The notes under the pieces: generated by a model | Seen by the model: the letters and a program-made list of their open reading frames with translations, nothing else | Told to the model about the DNA's origin: nothing | The model's database searches: none | In this document: positions 27,013 to 35,356 of the stretch, piece by piece | Layout of the letters: each line of letters begins with the position of its first letter | Numbering within the stretch: position 1 is the first letter of the stretch | Assembly: GCF_000018325.1 (NCBI RefSeq) | Contig: NC_009922.1 | Coordinates: 2,232,001 to 2,296,000, forward strand | From: Alkaliphilus oremlandii OhILAs | GTDB taxonomy: Bacteria > Bacillota > Clostridia > Peptostreptococcales > Natronincolaceae | Direction of reading: 5' to 3' | DNA: 64,000 nt | Program-made: the position numbers and the translations under genes

Positions 27013-27237
27013 TTTTCATCTATATTTTTAACTATTTTATAAGTTATATACTATTTTGTCAATGTGCTATTGAAAAATAAGCCTATAATTAAGCTATGTA
27101 TCAGAATATTGATATGTTAAATAATAATCTTGCATTTTGCTATGTTATGCCATTATCCCTGATTAATTGAGAATAGAATATGGTACAATTATTAGTATAA
27201 CGATATTTTCTAAAAATATTTTTTAGGAGTGAATCAT

Positions 27238-28962
27238 TTGAAAAGTAAATTAACCTTACTAATCGGCGGTATACAAGGCGAAGGCGTCGTCAGCCTCGGT
27301 ACGAATTTAATGAAAACATTGTCTAATTTAGGCTACTACACTTACGGCAGCAGGAGCTTCTCTTCTCGGATTAAAGGGGGCAATACGACCATGACCCTAT
27401 CCATCGGTGTGGAAAAGCAGCTTTCTGTAGAAGAGCACATGGATATTATTTTAGCATTAGATAAAGAAACGATCCAGTTATATAGCAGTAAACTCCATAC
27501 CAATGGCATTTTATTATACGATTCTGTTATTTCTGTAGAAGACTTCAATGCTGAAAGCAATCGCTTTATCCCACTTCCCATTACTGAAATCGCTAAAAAT
27601 TTTGGTTCCTTGATCATGAAGAACACCTCTGCCCTAGGATTTATAGGCAGATTGCTTGGACTTGATAAATCAGGCTTATTAACCTCTTTAGACGAAAAAT
27701 ATAGAGCCAAGGGACAGGAGGTTGTTGAAAAGAACTTATCCACCCTTGAGGAAGCTTACCATATTAAAATTGAAGGTCTGGATATTCAGGACTTCTACTT
27801 ATTGCATCCAAAGAACCCTTCTTCTAGGGCGGTGATGCTTGGTAACGAAGCCATCGGGTTCGGTGCGCTTATGGCAGGCTGCAGGTTCATCCCCTCCTAT
27901 CCCATTACGCCGGCATCTGAGGTAATGGAGTATATGGGCAAAGTGCTACCTCGCTATGGTGGCATGATGGTACAGGTGGAAGATGAAATCGCCGCAGTTA
28001 CCATGGCTATTGGTGCTTCCTATGGAGGTATTCGAAGTATGACTGCCACTTCTGGTCCCGGACTATCTTTAATGATGGAGGGAATTGGCTTAGCGGGAAA
28101 TACAGAAACGCCACTGGTCATCGCCGATATTCAAAGGGTTGGACCGAGCACCGGACTTCCAACAAAAAATGAGCAGAGCGATTTATTCAGCCTTTATTAC
28201 GGTGGCCATGGAGAATACCCAAGTATTATTCTGTCTCCAGCCACTGTAGAAGATTGCTTCTACGATACCATTAAAGCCTTCAACTTAGCAGACCAATATC
28301 AATGCCCTGTCTTTGTTTTATCCGATTTAAACTTAGGCCTTTCTCCTCAGACCATCGATGATCTAGATTATGATCAAGTGATTATAGACAGGGGTAAAAT
28401 AGCAAAAAAAGAGGATTTAGCAGTCATAGAGAGAGGGACCTTTAAGCGATATGCCTTCACAGAGGATGGCGTATCCCCTCGAAGCTTTCCCGGCATGATC
28501 AATGGGGGCCATCACGTTACTGGTTTAGAACATAATGAATTGGGTCTTCCTTTTGAAAAACCTGAAAATCGTAAAAAAATGATGGATAAGAGATTGGGTA
28601 AAACTGCCCCTTTAGAAAATGAACCTTCTATTGATCTGTATCCATTTGGTAACAATAATCCAACCTTGTTTTTAACCTACGGTTCTGCTTTTGGTACGGT
28701 TTTAGAGGCCATAGAGCAAAGTGAGAAAAAAGTGGATTTGGGTATCATTCGAAGAATACGCCCTCTCCCTATGAAACAATTAACTTCCCTCTTTGAGCGC
28801 TATGATCATATCGTGGTGGTAGAAAGCAACTATCGTAAACAGTTGGCATCCATCCTCAAGGAAGAATTGGGCCATCATGATAAAATTCATAGTATCCATA
28901 AATATGATGGAACCAACTTTACAATTACAGAAATGGTAGAAAAGATAGGAGCGTGGTTTTAA
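27238..28962 (+). CDS. korA: 2-oxoacid:ferredoxin oxidoreductase, fused gamma-alpha subunit
   Basis: 574 residues. An N-terminal gamma domain (about 1-180, GGIQGEGVVSLG) is fused to the alpha domain with the TPP-pyrimidine motif FIPSYPITPASEVMEYM and the C-terminal RIRPLPM region. The enzyme oxidises a 2-oxoacid to its acyl-CoA and reduces ferredoxin. The start is TTG 27238, seven bases after AGGAGTG; a GTG inside this ribosome site is rejected. The 2-oxoacid (2-oxoglutarate, pyruvate or branched chain) cannot be fixed from motifs. A promoter with extended -10 TGGTACAAT lies near 27180-27189. Confidence 0.88.
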   Translation: MKSKLTLLIGGIQGEGVVSLGTNLMKTLSNLGYYTYGSRSFSSRIKGGNTTMTLSIGVEKQLSVEEHMDIILALDKETIQLYSSKLHTNGILLYDSVISVEDFNAESNRFIPLPITEIAKNFGSLIMKNTSALGFIGRLLGLDKSGLLTSLDEKYRAKGQEVVEKNLSTLEEAYHIKIEGLDIQDFYLLHPKNPSSRAVMLGNEAIGFGALMAGCRFIPSYPITPASEVMEYMGKVLPRYGGMMVQVEDEIAAVTMAIGASYGGIRSMTATSGPGLSLMMEGIGLAGNTETPLVIADIQRVGPSTGLPTKNEQSDLFSLYYGGHGEYPSIILSPATVEDCFYDTIKAFNLADQYQCPVFVLSDLNLGLSPQTIDDLDYDQVIIDRGKIAKKEDLAVIERGTFKRYAFTEDGVSPRSFPGMINGGHHVTGLEHNELGLPFEKPENRKKMMDKRLGKTAPLENEPSIDLYPFGNNNPTLFLTYGSAFGTVLEAIEQSEKKVDLGIIRRIRPLPMKQLTSLFERYDHIVVVESNYRKQLASILKEELGHHDKIHSIHKYDGTNFTITEMVEKIGAWF

Positions 28963-29825
28963 TGGCTACTGCACAGGACTATAGCAATAAAATAACACCG
29001 ACTTGGTGTCCCGGCTGCGGACATTTCTCCATATTGAGGGCGATTCAAACAGCAGCATCGAAGCTGGATATCCCCATGGACCAATTTGCCAGTGTAACTG
29101 GCATCGGTTGCTCTGGCAGATTGTCTGGCTATCTCAATGGGTATGGATTTCATAGCATCCATGGGCGCTCCCTTCCTATTGCACAGGGAATTAAAATGGC
29201 CAATAAGGACTTAGTGGTTCTGGCTGCTGGGGGAGATGGAGACGGCTTTGCTATTGGAACGAGTCATACCCTTCATGCCATCAGAAGAAACCTAAATATG
29301 ACCTATATCGTTCTAAACAATCAGATTTATGGACTTACAAAGGGCCATACTTCTCCTTTAAGCGATACTGGATTCGAAACCAAAAGTACACCCTTTGGTT
29401 CTATGGACAATCCATTAAAACCTGGAATTACTGCACTTGCTGCTGGTGCTACCTATTTAGCTCAAGGTTTCTCAGGCTTCCAAGACCAGCTCATTGATAT
29501 TATTGTCAAAGGAATCGAGCATAACGGTTTTTCTATCATTAATGTTTTTAGTCCTTGCGTAACCTTTAATAAGCAGAATACCTATCAATGGTATCGGGAT
29601 CATATCGTCAATCTTGATGAAGATTCTACTTATGATCCAATGGATTATCAAAGGGCTATGAATAAGCTCATAGAGACCGATGGTCTTTGCTCCGGCATCA
29701 TTTATCAAAAAAACGAACCTTCATTTTTAGATCGGATTCAGGGCGCTGAGGCGAAACCCTTGATTGATTTGGATACAACCATCAGTAAAGAGGAGTTTGA
29801 AAACCTTTTAAATCGATTTAAATAA
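28962..29825 (+). CDS. korB: 2-oxoacid:ferredoxin oxidoreductase, beta subunit
   Basis: 287 residues, with the ATG overlapping the korA stop (TAATG). This subunit binds thiamine diphosphate (GGDGDGFAIGTSH, then NNQIYGLTKGHTSP) and one [4Fe-4S] cluster through WCPGCGHFS and Cys residues in GIGCSGR and SPCVTF. It completes the korAB enzyme. No separate delta ferredoxin subunit is present, so free ferredoxin must accept the electrons. Confidence 0.9.
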   Translation: MATAQDYSNKITPTWCPGCGHFSILRAIQTAASKLDIPMDQFASVTGIGCSGRLSGYLNGYGFHSIHGRSLPIAQGIKMANKDLVVLAAGGDGDGFAIGTSHTLHAIRRNLNMTYIVLNNQIYGLTKGHTSPLSDTGFETKSTPFGSMDNPLKPGITALAAGATYLAQGFSGFQDQLIDIIVKGIEHNGFSIINVFSPCVTFNKQNTYQWYRDHIVNLDEDSTYDPMDYQRAMNKLIETDGLCSGIIYQKNEPSFLDRIQGAEAKPLIDLDTTISKEEFENLLNRFK

Positions 29826-29865
29826 GCACTATTGTATAGGGAAATCAATCGGATTATTTATAGCT

Positions 29866-30008
29866 ATTTCGCAGTCGTATAAATTGGGTTATTTCGCAGT
29901 CTCATTGCACAATTTCATTCTCCCTCTGGTCGATGAAATTGGCATTCGTTGCGTTTGACCTACCATCAATTTATGCCACCGAAGGAAGCAATAAATTGGG
30001 TTAGGTCA
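29866..30008. repeat. intergenic element with direct and inverted repeats
   Basis: ATTTCGCAGTC occurs at 29866 and 29891; ATAAATTGGGTTA at 29879 and 29991. CAATTTCAT (29910) pairs with ATGAAATTG (29933). TGACCTA and CAATTTAT (29956-29974) pair with ATAAATTG and TAGGTCA (29991-30008). The base composition is higher in G/C than the flanks. No coding frame is supported. It looks like a small repeat element or structured RNA. Confidence 0.55.
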
Positions 30009-30010
30009 TA

Positions 30011-30055
30011 AAAAATTAGAGGATGATTACTCGTAGAATTCATCCTCTAATTTTT
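30011..30055. terminator. bidirectional terminator overlapping a coding end
   Basis: A 16-bp perfect stem (AAAAATTAGAGGATGA with its complement) has a 13-base loop and T-tracts on both strands. It ends the korAB transcript. The stop codon of the small minus-strand gene (30027) lies at the loop edge and its last codons form one stem arm. Confidence 0.85.
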
Positions 30056-30215
30056 TTATACGGTTTTCTAAATCTCTTATTTTTTCGAGTAGGTAATCTT
30101 CATTGCTTCTGGGCGCCTTACCAAATCGCTTAAAGAAAAATACAGTAGCAATGGCTGGCACACCAAGGCACAGGATCACCAGTAGTATACTGACCACTGC
30201 ATAGACTATGGACAA
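30027..30215 (-). CDS. small membrane protein with C-terminal coiled coil
   Basis: 62 residues starting at TTG 30215, seven bases after GGAGGG. One N-terminal membrane helix (about 4-27) precedes a charged helix with heptad character (EKIRDLENRIKKLEDEF). No family is recognised. The strong ribosome site and the terminator at its end support a real gene. Confidence 0.65.
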   Translation of the reverse strand: MSIVYAVVSILLVILCLGVPAIATVFFFKRFGKAPRSNEDYLLEKIRDLENRIKKLEDEFYE

Positions 30216-30277
30216 TAGCTTTCCCTCCTATGGCTGATGTATGATGGAGTCTTGAACATCCTTCCTCTATATTATAG

Positions 30278-30311
30278 CAAAGAAAGTCTGGAGATCTCCA
30301 GACTTTCTTTG
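30278..30311 (-). terminator. intrinsic terminator of fhs
   Basis: A perfect palindrome, CAAAGAAAGTCTGGAG and its complement, lies 26 bases beyond the fhs stop codon. Confidence 0.8.
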
Positions 30312-30336
30312 TTGATGTATCAAATGATTAAAATTC

Positions 30337-32007
30337 TTAGAATAACCCGATGATCTCTCCACTTTCAAGGATATCCATATGGTTTGCCGCTGGAACCTTT
30401 GGCAGTCCTGGCATTACCATAATATCTCCAGTTAATGCAACTAAGAATCCTGCACCAGCGGATAATCTGATTTCTTTTACTGTGATTCTAAATCCTGAAG
30501 GTCTACCGATTAATGATGGATCATCAGATAATGAATATTGAGTTTTTGCCATACAAATTGGCATTTTATCCAATCCTAGATCTTCGTACTTTTTAATTTG
30601 TGTCTGTGCACTTTTAGTGAAATCAACACCGTCTGCACCGTAAACCTCTTTGGCAATGGTATTAATTTTCTCTACAATGCTAGCATTTACATCATAAAGT
30701 GGCTTAAAGTTGGATTCCTTAGATTCTACAACCTCTACAACCTTCTTCGCCATCTCAATGCCACCGTCTCCACCGTTTGCCCATACGTCTGAAAGCACAA
30801 CTTCTGCACCCATCTCTGCACAGTGCTTTCTTAAGAAATTAAGCTCAGCTTCTGTATCTGTAGGGAATTTGTTGATTGCAACTACAGCAGGAACACCAAA
30901 CTTCTGTACGTTTTCGATATGTTTTTCTAAGTTACGGTAGCCTTTTTCTAGAGCTTCTAGATTTTCATTGTTGAGTTCTGCCTTTGGAACGCCGCCATGG
31001 TTTTTAAGTGCTCTAACAGTGGCTACAATCACTGCACAATCAGGCTTTAGACCTGCAAATCTACATTTGATATCAAAGAATTTTTCAGCGCCTAAATCTG
31101 CGCCAAATCCAGCTTCTGTTACGACATAGTCCGCAAGCTTCAGACCTAATTTCGTAGCGAGCACACTGTTACAACCATGTGCGATATTCGCAAAAGGTCC
31201 ACCGTGAATAAACGCTGGTGTATTTTCTAATGTTTGAACTAAGTTCGGCTTAATGGCATCCTTTAATAATAAGGATAATGCGCCTGTTGCCTCTAAATCA
31301 TTCACTGTAATCGGTTGATTGTCTAGATTATAAGCCACAACCATTCGACTGATTCTATCTTTTAAATCCTCTAAGCTATTGGATAAGCAAAGTATGGCCA
31401 TAATTTCTGATGCAACGGTAATATCAAAACCGTCTTGTCTAGGAACACCGTCTCCTCTACTGCCAAGACCAATCACTGTATTTCTAAGAGCACGATCGTT
31501 CATGTCTAGTACTCTTCTCCAAACAATTCTTCTAGAATCTATATTCAATTTATTGCCTTGATGTAAATGGTTATCTAAAAGCGCAGCTAAAAGGTTATGC
31601 GCTGTAGTAATTGCATGGATATCGCCTGTAAAATGAAGGTTGATATCTTCCATAGGAACTACCTGAGCGTACCCTCCACCTGCAGCACCACCTTTTACCC
31701 CAAAGTTTGGTCCTAAGGAAGGCTCTCTTAATGCTGTAATGGTTTTCTTGCCGATTTTATTTAAACCCATGCTTAAACCAACATTCGTAGTTGTTTTCCC
31801 CTCTCCAGCAGGAGTTGGATTAATTGCAGTAACTAATATTAACTTTCCATCAGGCTTATCTTTTAATCGGTCAAATACATCTAAAGAAACTTTTGCTTTA
31901 TATTTACCATAAAGCTCCAATTCATCATCTTGAATTCCTAGTCCAGCAGCAATATCTGCTATCGGTAGCATCTTTGCTTCTTGTGCAATTTGTACATCCG
32001 TTTTCAT
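30337..32007 (-). CDS. fhs: formate-tetrahydrofolate ligase
   Basis: 556 residues, the standard length, from the ATG at 32007 after GGAGGTG; a further upstream ATG at 32043 lacks a ribosome site. The P-loop TPAGEGKTTT and conserved EPSLGPNFGVKGGAAGGG are present. The enzyme makes 10-formyl-THF from formate and ATP. It serves purine synthesis and, in acetogens, the methyl branch of the Wood-Ljungdahl pathway. No other pathway genes are in the window. Confidence 0.96.
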   Translation of the reverse strand: MKTDVQIAQEAKMLPIADIAAGLGIQDDELELYGKYKAKVSLDVFDRLKDKPDGKLILVTAINPTPAGEGKTTTNVGLSMGLNKIGKKTITALREPSLGPNFGVKGGAAGGGYAQVVPMEDINLHFTGDIHAITTAHNLLAALLDNHLHQGNKLNIDSRRIVWRRVLDMNDRALRNTVIGLGSRGDGVPRQDGFDITVASEIMAILCLSNSLEDLKDRISRMVVAYNLDNQPITVNDLEATGALSLLLKDAIKPNLVQTLENTPAFIHGGPFANIAHGCNSVLATKLGLKLADYVVTEAGFGADLGAEKFFDIKCRFAGLKPDCAVIVATVRALKNHGGVPKAELNNENLEALEKGYRNLEKHIENVQKFGVPAVVAINKFPTDTEAELNFLRKHCAEMGAEVVLSDVWANGGDGGIEMAKKVVEVVESKESNFKPLYDVNASIVEKINTIAKEVYGADGVDFTKSAQTQIKKYEDLGLDKMPICMAKTQYSLSDDPSLIGRPSGFRITVKEIRLSAGAGFLVALTGDIMVMPGLPKVPAANHMDILESGEIIGLF

Positions 32008-32248
32008 CAAAACACCTCCGTTAATATTCAGCAGAAATCTCAATCTCTATTATCATAACATATTTTTGAATATTCTACCATCTTAAAATTCTTTTTAATT
32101 AATTGAAAATTTATATATTTCTAACTATATTCGACATATATGGCTTTCTTTCGGTTTAAAAATTGTAATCCTTACAAATATTTAATTCTTCTACAACCTA
32201 AACTTGCATTTTCGCCCTATTTTTCAGTATACTTAAAGGATAATTTAA

Positions 32249-32277
32249 TTTCACACCCATTGGATATATGGTATAAT
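32249..32277 (+). promoter_or_regulatory. promoter of H-NOX chemoreceptor gene
   Basis: TTTCAC and TATAAT are spaced 17 bases apart, with an extended -10 (TGG directly before TATAAT). The rest of the 340-base gap to fhs holds no other feature I can support. Confidence 0.5.
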
Positions 32278-32348
32278 AAAGTAATTATTGATGTCGTATT
32301 GGATCGATTTATAACATATGATTTTCAAACAAATAAGGGGGCTTTTTT

Positions 32349-34160
32349 ATGAAAGGTACAATTGTATCTACATGGTTAAACAGTCTGCGGAATATTTTTG
32401 ATAGTAATACAGTATCTACAGCTTTAAAACGTGCTTCTTGGGATGAACATCGCATTATTACTCCTTTGGAAGATATTCCAGACGAAGAAATTTTCAAGGT
32501 TTTTGAAGAAATCTCTAAGCTAACAAATGTTCCAACAAACGAAATTTGGCGTAAAGTAGGTCGACAAAATATTATTTCCTTTAATAAATGGTTCCCTTCT
32601 TATTTTGAAAGAAGTAGCCTGAAAGGCTTTTTAATGATGATGGACGATGTCCATAGTCAACTCACAAAACTAATCAAAGGAGCTACACCACCAAGATTAA
32701 TTCCTAGAGACATCAGTCCGACGGAATTTGAACTTACTTATATATCGAAGCGTGGTCTTTTCGATTACTTTCTAGGTCTTTTAGAAGGTAGTTCTAAATT
32801 TTTTAATGAAAAAATGGAGTTCTCTGTTGTAGAGACCGGTGTTCATGACGATGGTCGCAAAAAATTGATTGTACATATTAAGGTTGAAAAGCCCGAAGGA
32901 AAAATATTAAACAAAACTGCCACTAAACTATTAGGGCTTGGTTTTATTCGAAGTCTTCCTGTAAAGATTAGTCTTTTTCCAAGTATCATTACACTCCTGT
33001 CCTTAAGCTTTTTTACAACGAACCATTTAACTTCAAATATAATGATTTCATTGGCTACATTTCTATCCACATTCTTTGCTGCTTCCCTGATTACAAAGCC
33101 AATTAATATTGCGACAACTGAGATTACGAAGCTGAAAGAGTATAATTTTTCTGATAGAACGGAATTAAAAACAAATGATACCATTGAAACATTGGTCAAT
33201 GAATTTAACGAAGCGAAGGAAATATTAAAAAAAGATTTTCTTTTTCTTAGAGGCGGTACCGATGACCTTACAAAATTTGTAGAGCAGTTCACCGAAATTT
33301 CTCAAACCATGGGTGTATTCTCATCCTCCATTTCCTCTGTGGTTACTGAAGTTGCCTTAAGTGCAAGCCATCAAGCAGAAGAAACAGGAGAAGCCGTATA
33401 CAAGCTGGATGAATACGTTGCTCGATTATCGAAAATAGTGGATGAAGAAACAGAAAGTAAAAATCAATTAGAAGAAGCTGGCAGAGGATTACAAAAATCC
33501 TTCCATGAAATAAAGCAAACAACGGAATTAATTAATGATGTGAAAACCAAATTTTCAGAAGTCAATAACCATGGCATGGATTTATCTGTGCAAGCAAACA
33601 AGATTATGGATATCAGCTCTACTGTAGAATCCATCGCAGACCAAACAAATCTATTGGCCTTGAATGCTGCCATAGAGGCTGCCCGTGCAGGGGAAGCTGG
33701 TAGAGGCTTCACTGTTGTTGCTGAAGAGATCAGAAAGCTGGCAGAACATTCAAAGAGCGCCGTTGGAGAAATCAACAATAATCTGATGCACTTTATACAG
33801 CAGATTGGAAATCTGGTACATAAAATTCAGTCGCAATACGATCAATTAGAAATGAGTACGGAAAAATTAGATCAGGTGACAATCAATAATCAAAATTCTA
33901 CGGATAAGGTTCTGGATACCTCCAATGTTATCGTAAAACTGATTGATGCGCTGTCCTCTGAAACGGATAATTTAAATAGTGTCATTGAAAACATTCACTC
34001 CTTAGCCTCTATTGCAGAAGAAAACTCTGCTGCATCTCAGGAAATGAGCGCCAATGTAACCCAGTACGCAGAAAAAGTAACGGATTTATCCAGCAGCATC
34101 GCTTTATTCGAAACATTGATTACAAACTTTAAAAATCAGCTTAAAAAATATAAAATTTAA
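32349..34160 (+). CDS. methyl-accepting chemotaxis protein with N-terminal H-NOX heme domain
   Basis: 603 residues: an H-NOX heme domain (1-185), two membrane segments (about 205-255), a HAMP-like region and a cytoplasmic signalling domain (about 320-600, hairpin tip DQTNLLALNAAIEAARAGE). In Thermoanaerobacter H-NOX numbering, which matches residue for residue, the proximal His102 and the Y131-S133-R135 heme-propionate motif are present. The distal Trp9, Asn74 and Tyr140 that stabilise bound O2 are also kept. It should sense O2 (or NO) and steer flagella through CheA. The H-NOX domain is cytosolic. Confidence 0.94.
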   Translation: MKGTIVSTWLNSLRNIFDSNTVSTALKRASWDEHRIITPLEDIPDEEIFKVFEEISKLTNVPTNEIWRKVGRQNIISFNKWFPSYFERSSLKGFLMMMDDVHSQLTKLIKGATPPRLIPRDISPTEFELTYISKRGLFDYFLGLLEGSSKFFNEKMEFSVVETGVHDDGRKKLIVHIKVEKPEGKILNKTATKLLGLGFIRSLPVKISLFPSIITLLSLSFFTTNHLTSNIMISLATFLSTFFAASLITKPINIATTEITKLKEYNFSDRTELKTNDTIETLVNEFNEAKEILKKDFLFLRGGTDDLTKFVEQFTEISQTMGVFSSSISSVVTEVALSASHQAEETGEAVYKLDEYVARLSKIVDEETESKNQLEEAGRGLQKSFHEIKQTTELINDVKTKFSEVNNHGMDLSVQANKIMDISSTVESIADQTNLLALNAAIEAARAGEAGRGFTVVAEEIRKLAEHSKSAVGEINNNLMHFIQQIGNLVHKIQSQYDQLEMSTEKLDQVTINNQNSTDKVLDTSNVIVKLIDALSSETDNLNSVIENIHSLASIAEENSAASQEMSANVTQYAEKVTDLSSSIALFETLITNFKNQLKKYKI

Positions 34161-34214
34161 AAAATGAACTGCTGAGAAGAATTGCTCCATCTCAAATTTA
34201 AATCTACAATATAC

Positions 34215-34265
34215 AAAGCTCCATGTACAGTGAGAAGAATTTATCTTCTCTGTACATGGAGCTTT
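34215..34265. terminator. terminator between chemoreceptor and glutaredoxin genes
   Basis: AAAGCTCCATGTACAG and GAGAAGA pair with their complements around a five-base loop, with one mismatch, ending in TTTTATT. It separates convergent genes and probably serves both. Confidence 0.85.
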
Positions 34266-34280
34266 TATTAACAGGATATT

Positions 34281-34511
34281 TTATCCTAAAAGTTCCTCAA
34301 TTTTATCTCGATCGAAACCAACAACAACTTCCTCGTCAATCTGAATTACAGGAACTGCCATGATTCCTTTCTTCATCAGTTCTTTTCTAGCTGCTGCATC
34401 TGTTTGTATATTTTTTTCTGTGAATTCAACATTGTTCTCTGAAAGAAACTCTTTCACTGTGAAACAATGAGGTCATGTGTTACTTGTATACACGATTACT
34501 TCTTTTGCCAT
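34281..34511 (-). CDS. selenocysteine-containing glutaredoxin (UGA recoded)
   Basis: Reading through one in-frame TGA (34475-34473) gives a 76-residue glutaredoxin: MAKEVIVYTSNT-U-PHC, then GIMAVPVIQIDEEVVVGFD, ending ELLG-stop. The Sec occupies position 13, where other glutaredoxins have the nucleophilic Cys of CPxC; Cys16 is kept. The TVPV-type cis-Pro motif (AVPVI) and the glutathione-site GFD are intact. AGGAGG precedes the ATG at 34511. The RNA after the UGA can form a stem (AUU-G-UUUC with GAAA-G-AGU, loop ACAGU) that could act as the SECIS element. A selenoprotein glutaredoxin is known from Alkaliphilus oremlandii. Automated callers would split or miss this gene. Confidence 0.9.
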
Positions 34512-34633
34512 TTAAATTCCTCCTAATTTTTATTGAAGGCACTTTGATTTTGTGGGTGCCAACGAACAGATTTTATTCTATCACATATTTCATTTATATC
34601 CAAAACTTTCTTGAATAATCACTCATCATCAAT

Positions 34634-34840
34634 CTATCTACAACTGGCGAAGTATGTTTTGATCGCTTGTCTAATTTCAGATTTTTTATAAATGGGATCT
34701 TTATATATCTTCATATTATAATATTGAATAAGCTCTGCAATAGCATTCACATTATATTGATTGATTTCATCAATTCCATTAAAAAATTGATGCTCCTGAT
34801 CTAAATTTTCAATAAAATTATGGATATCTTCCCGCTTCAA
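34634..34840 (-). CDS. small hypothetical protein
   Basis: 68 residues from the TTG at 34840, which has AAGGAG upstream; an in-frame ATG at 34876 lacks a ribosome site. The helical, charged protein has Asn/Gln/Tyr-rich segments (NQYNVNAIAELIQYYN) and one terminal Cys. No family is recognised. It is transcribed toward the glutaredoxin gene. Confidence 0.55.
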   Translation of the reverse strand: MKREDIHNFIENLDQEHQFFNGIDEINQYNVNAIAELIQYYNMKIYKDPIYKKSEIRQAIKTYFASCR

Positions 34841-34998
34841 TATAGTAATCTCCTTCCTCAATACACATGTTCTCATTTTTTTAACATAGAACTTTCTCTC
34901 TCTTTATCTTTCCTAGTTTTTCATGTATTATACAATTAAATAAGTAGCACAATAAAACATATTATGCTAAAATAAAGTATAGGTTCTAACCTTTATTA

Positions 34999-35064
34999 TG
35001 TGATAAAAATCACGGTAAAAAAGTGATTTAAAGCATATTCTTTGTGAGAATTTATTGGTATAAT
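34999..35064 (+). promoter_or_regulatory. Crp/Fnr-type site and extended -10 promoter of the DUF1858 gene
   Basis: TGTGAT-AAAA-ATCACG at 34999-35014 is a near-perfect inverted repeat of the Crp/Fnr type. An extended -10 (TG at 35056-35057, TATAAT at 35059-35064) follows. The site centre would lie about 64 bases before the start of transcription, a class I activator position. A Crp/Fnr-family gene lies just downstream at 35355. Confidence 0.55.
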
Positions 35065-35120
35065 GAATATAGATAATTTCTTACAAATTCAATCACAAAC
35101 TAAAATAGGAGGTTTTTCAT

Positions 35121-35306
35121 ATGACAATTACAAGAGACATGTTAATTGGTGATTTATTAAGAATGAAGCCAGAAGCTGCATCTATCCTAATGGGATTCGG
35201 AATGGGTTGCCTAGGTTGTCCATCTTCTCAAATGGAATCTTTAGAGCAAGCGGCAGCAGTTCACGGAATCAACATTGAGCAACTTTTAGAAAAATTAAAC
35301 GCTTAA
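35121..35306 (+). CDS. DUF1858 redox-disulfide protein
   Basis: 61 residues with the family motif GMGCLGCPSSQMESL (CxxC at residues 30-33), typical of the small DUF1858 proteins annotated as hybrid-cluster-protein-associated. A start after AGGAGG and a terminator directly downstream support a monocistronic gene. The function is probably thiol redox; partners are unknown. Confidence 0.85.
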   Translation: MTITRDMLIGDLLRMKPEAASILMGFGMGCLGCPSSQMESLEQAAAVHGINIEQLLEKLNA

Positions 35307-35312
35307 TTCATA

Positions 35313-35356
35313 AAAATAAGCTTAGAGAATAGAGATATTCCTAAGCTTATTTTTTT
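35313..35356. terminator. shared terminator of DUF1858 and Crp/Fnr genes
   Basis: AATAAGCTTAG and GAATA pair with TATTC and CTAAGCTTATT, with T/A runs on both sides. The end of the Crp/Fnr gene overlaps its edge. Confidence 0.8.

Noticed and set aside
32140..32352. 70-codon frame upstream of the chemoreceptor
   Set aside because: It spans the promoter at 32249-32277 and the ribosome site of the next gene, and has no ribosome site of its own.
34281..34511. Glutaredoxin as a pseudogene because of the in-frame stop
   Set aside because: The single TGA falls exactly on the catalytic Cys position and all else is intact. A random nonsense mutation at that codon is far less likely than Sec recoding.
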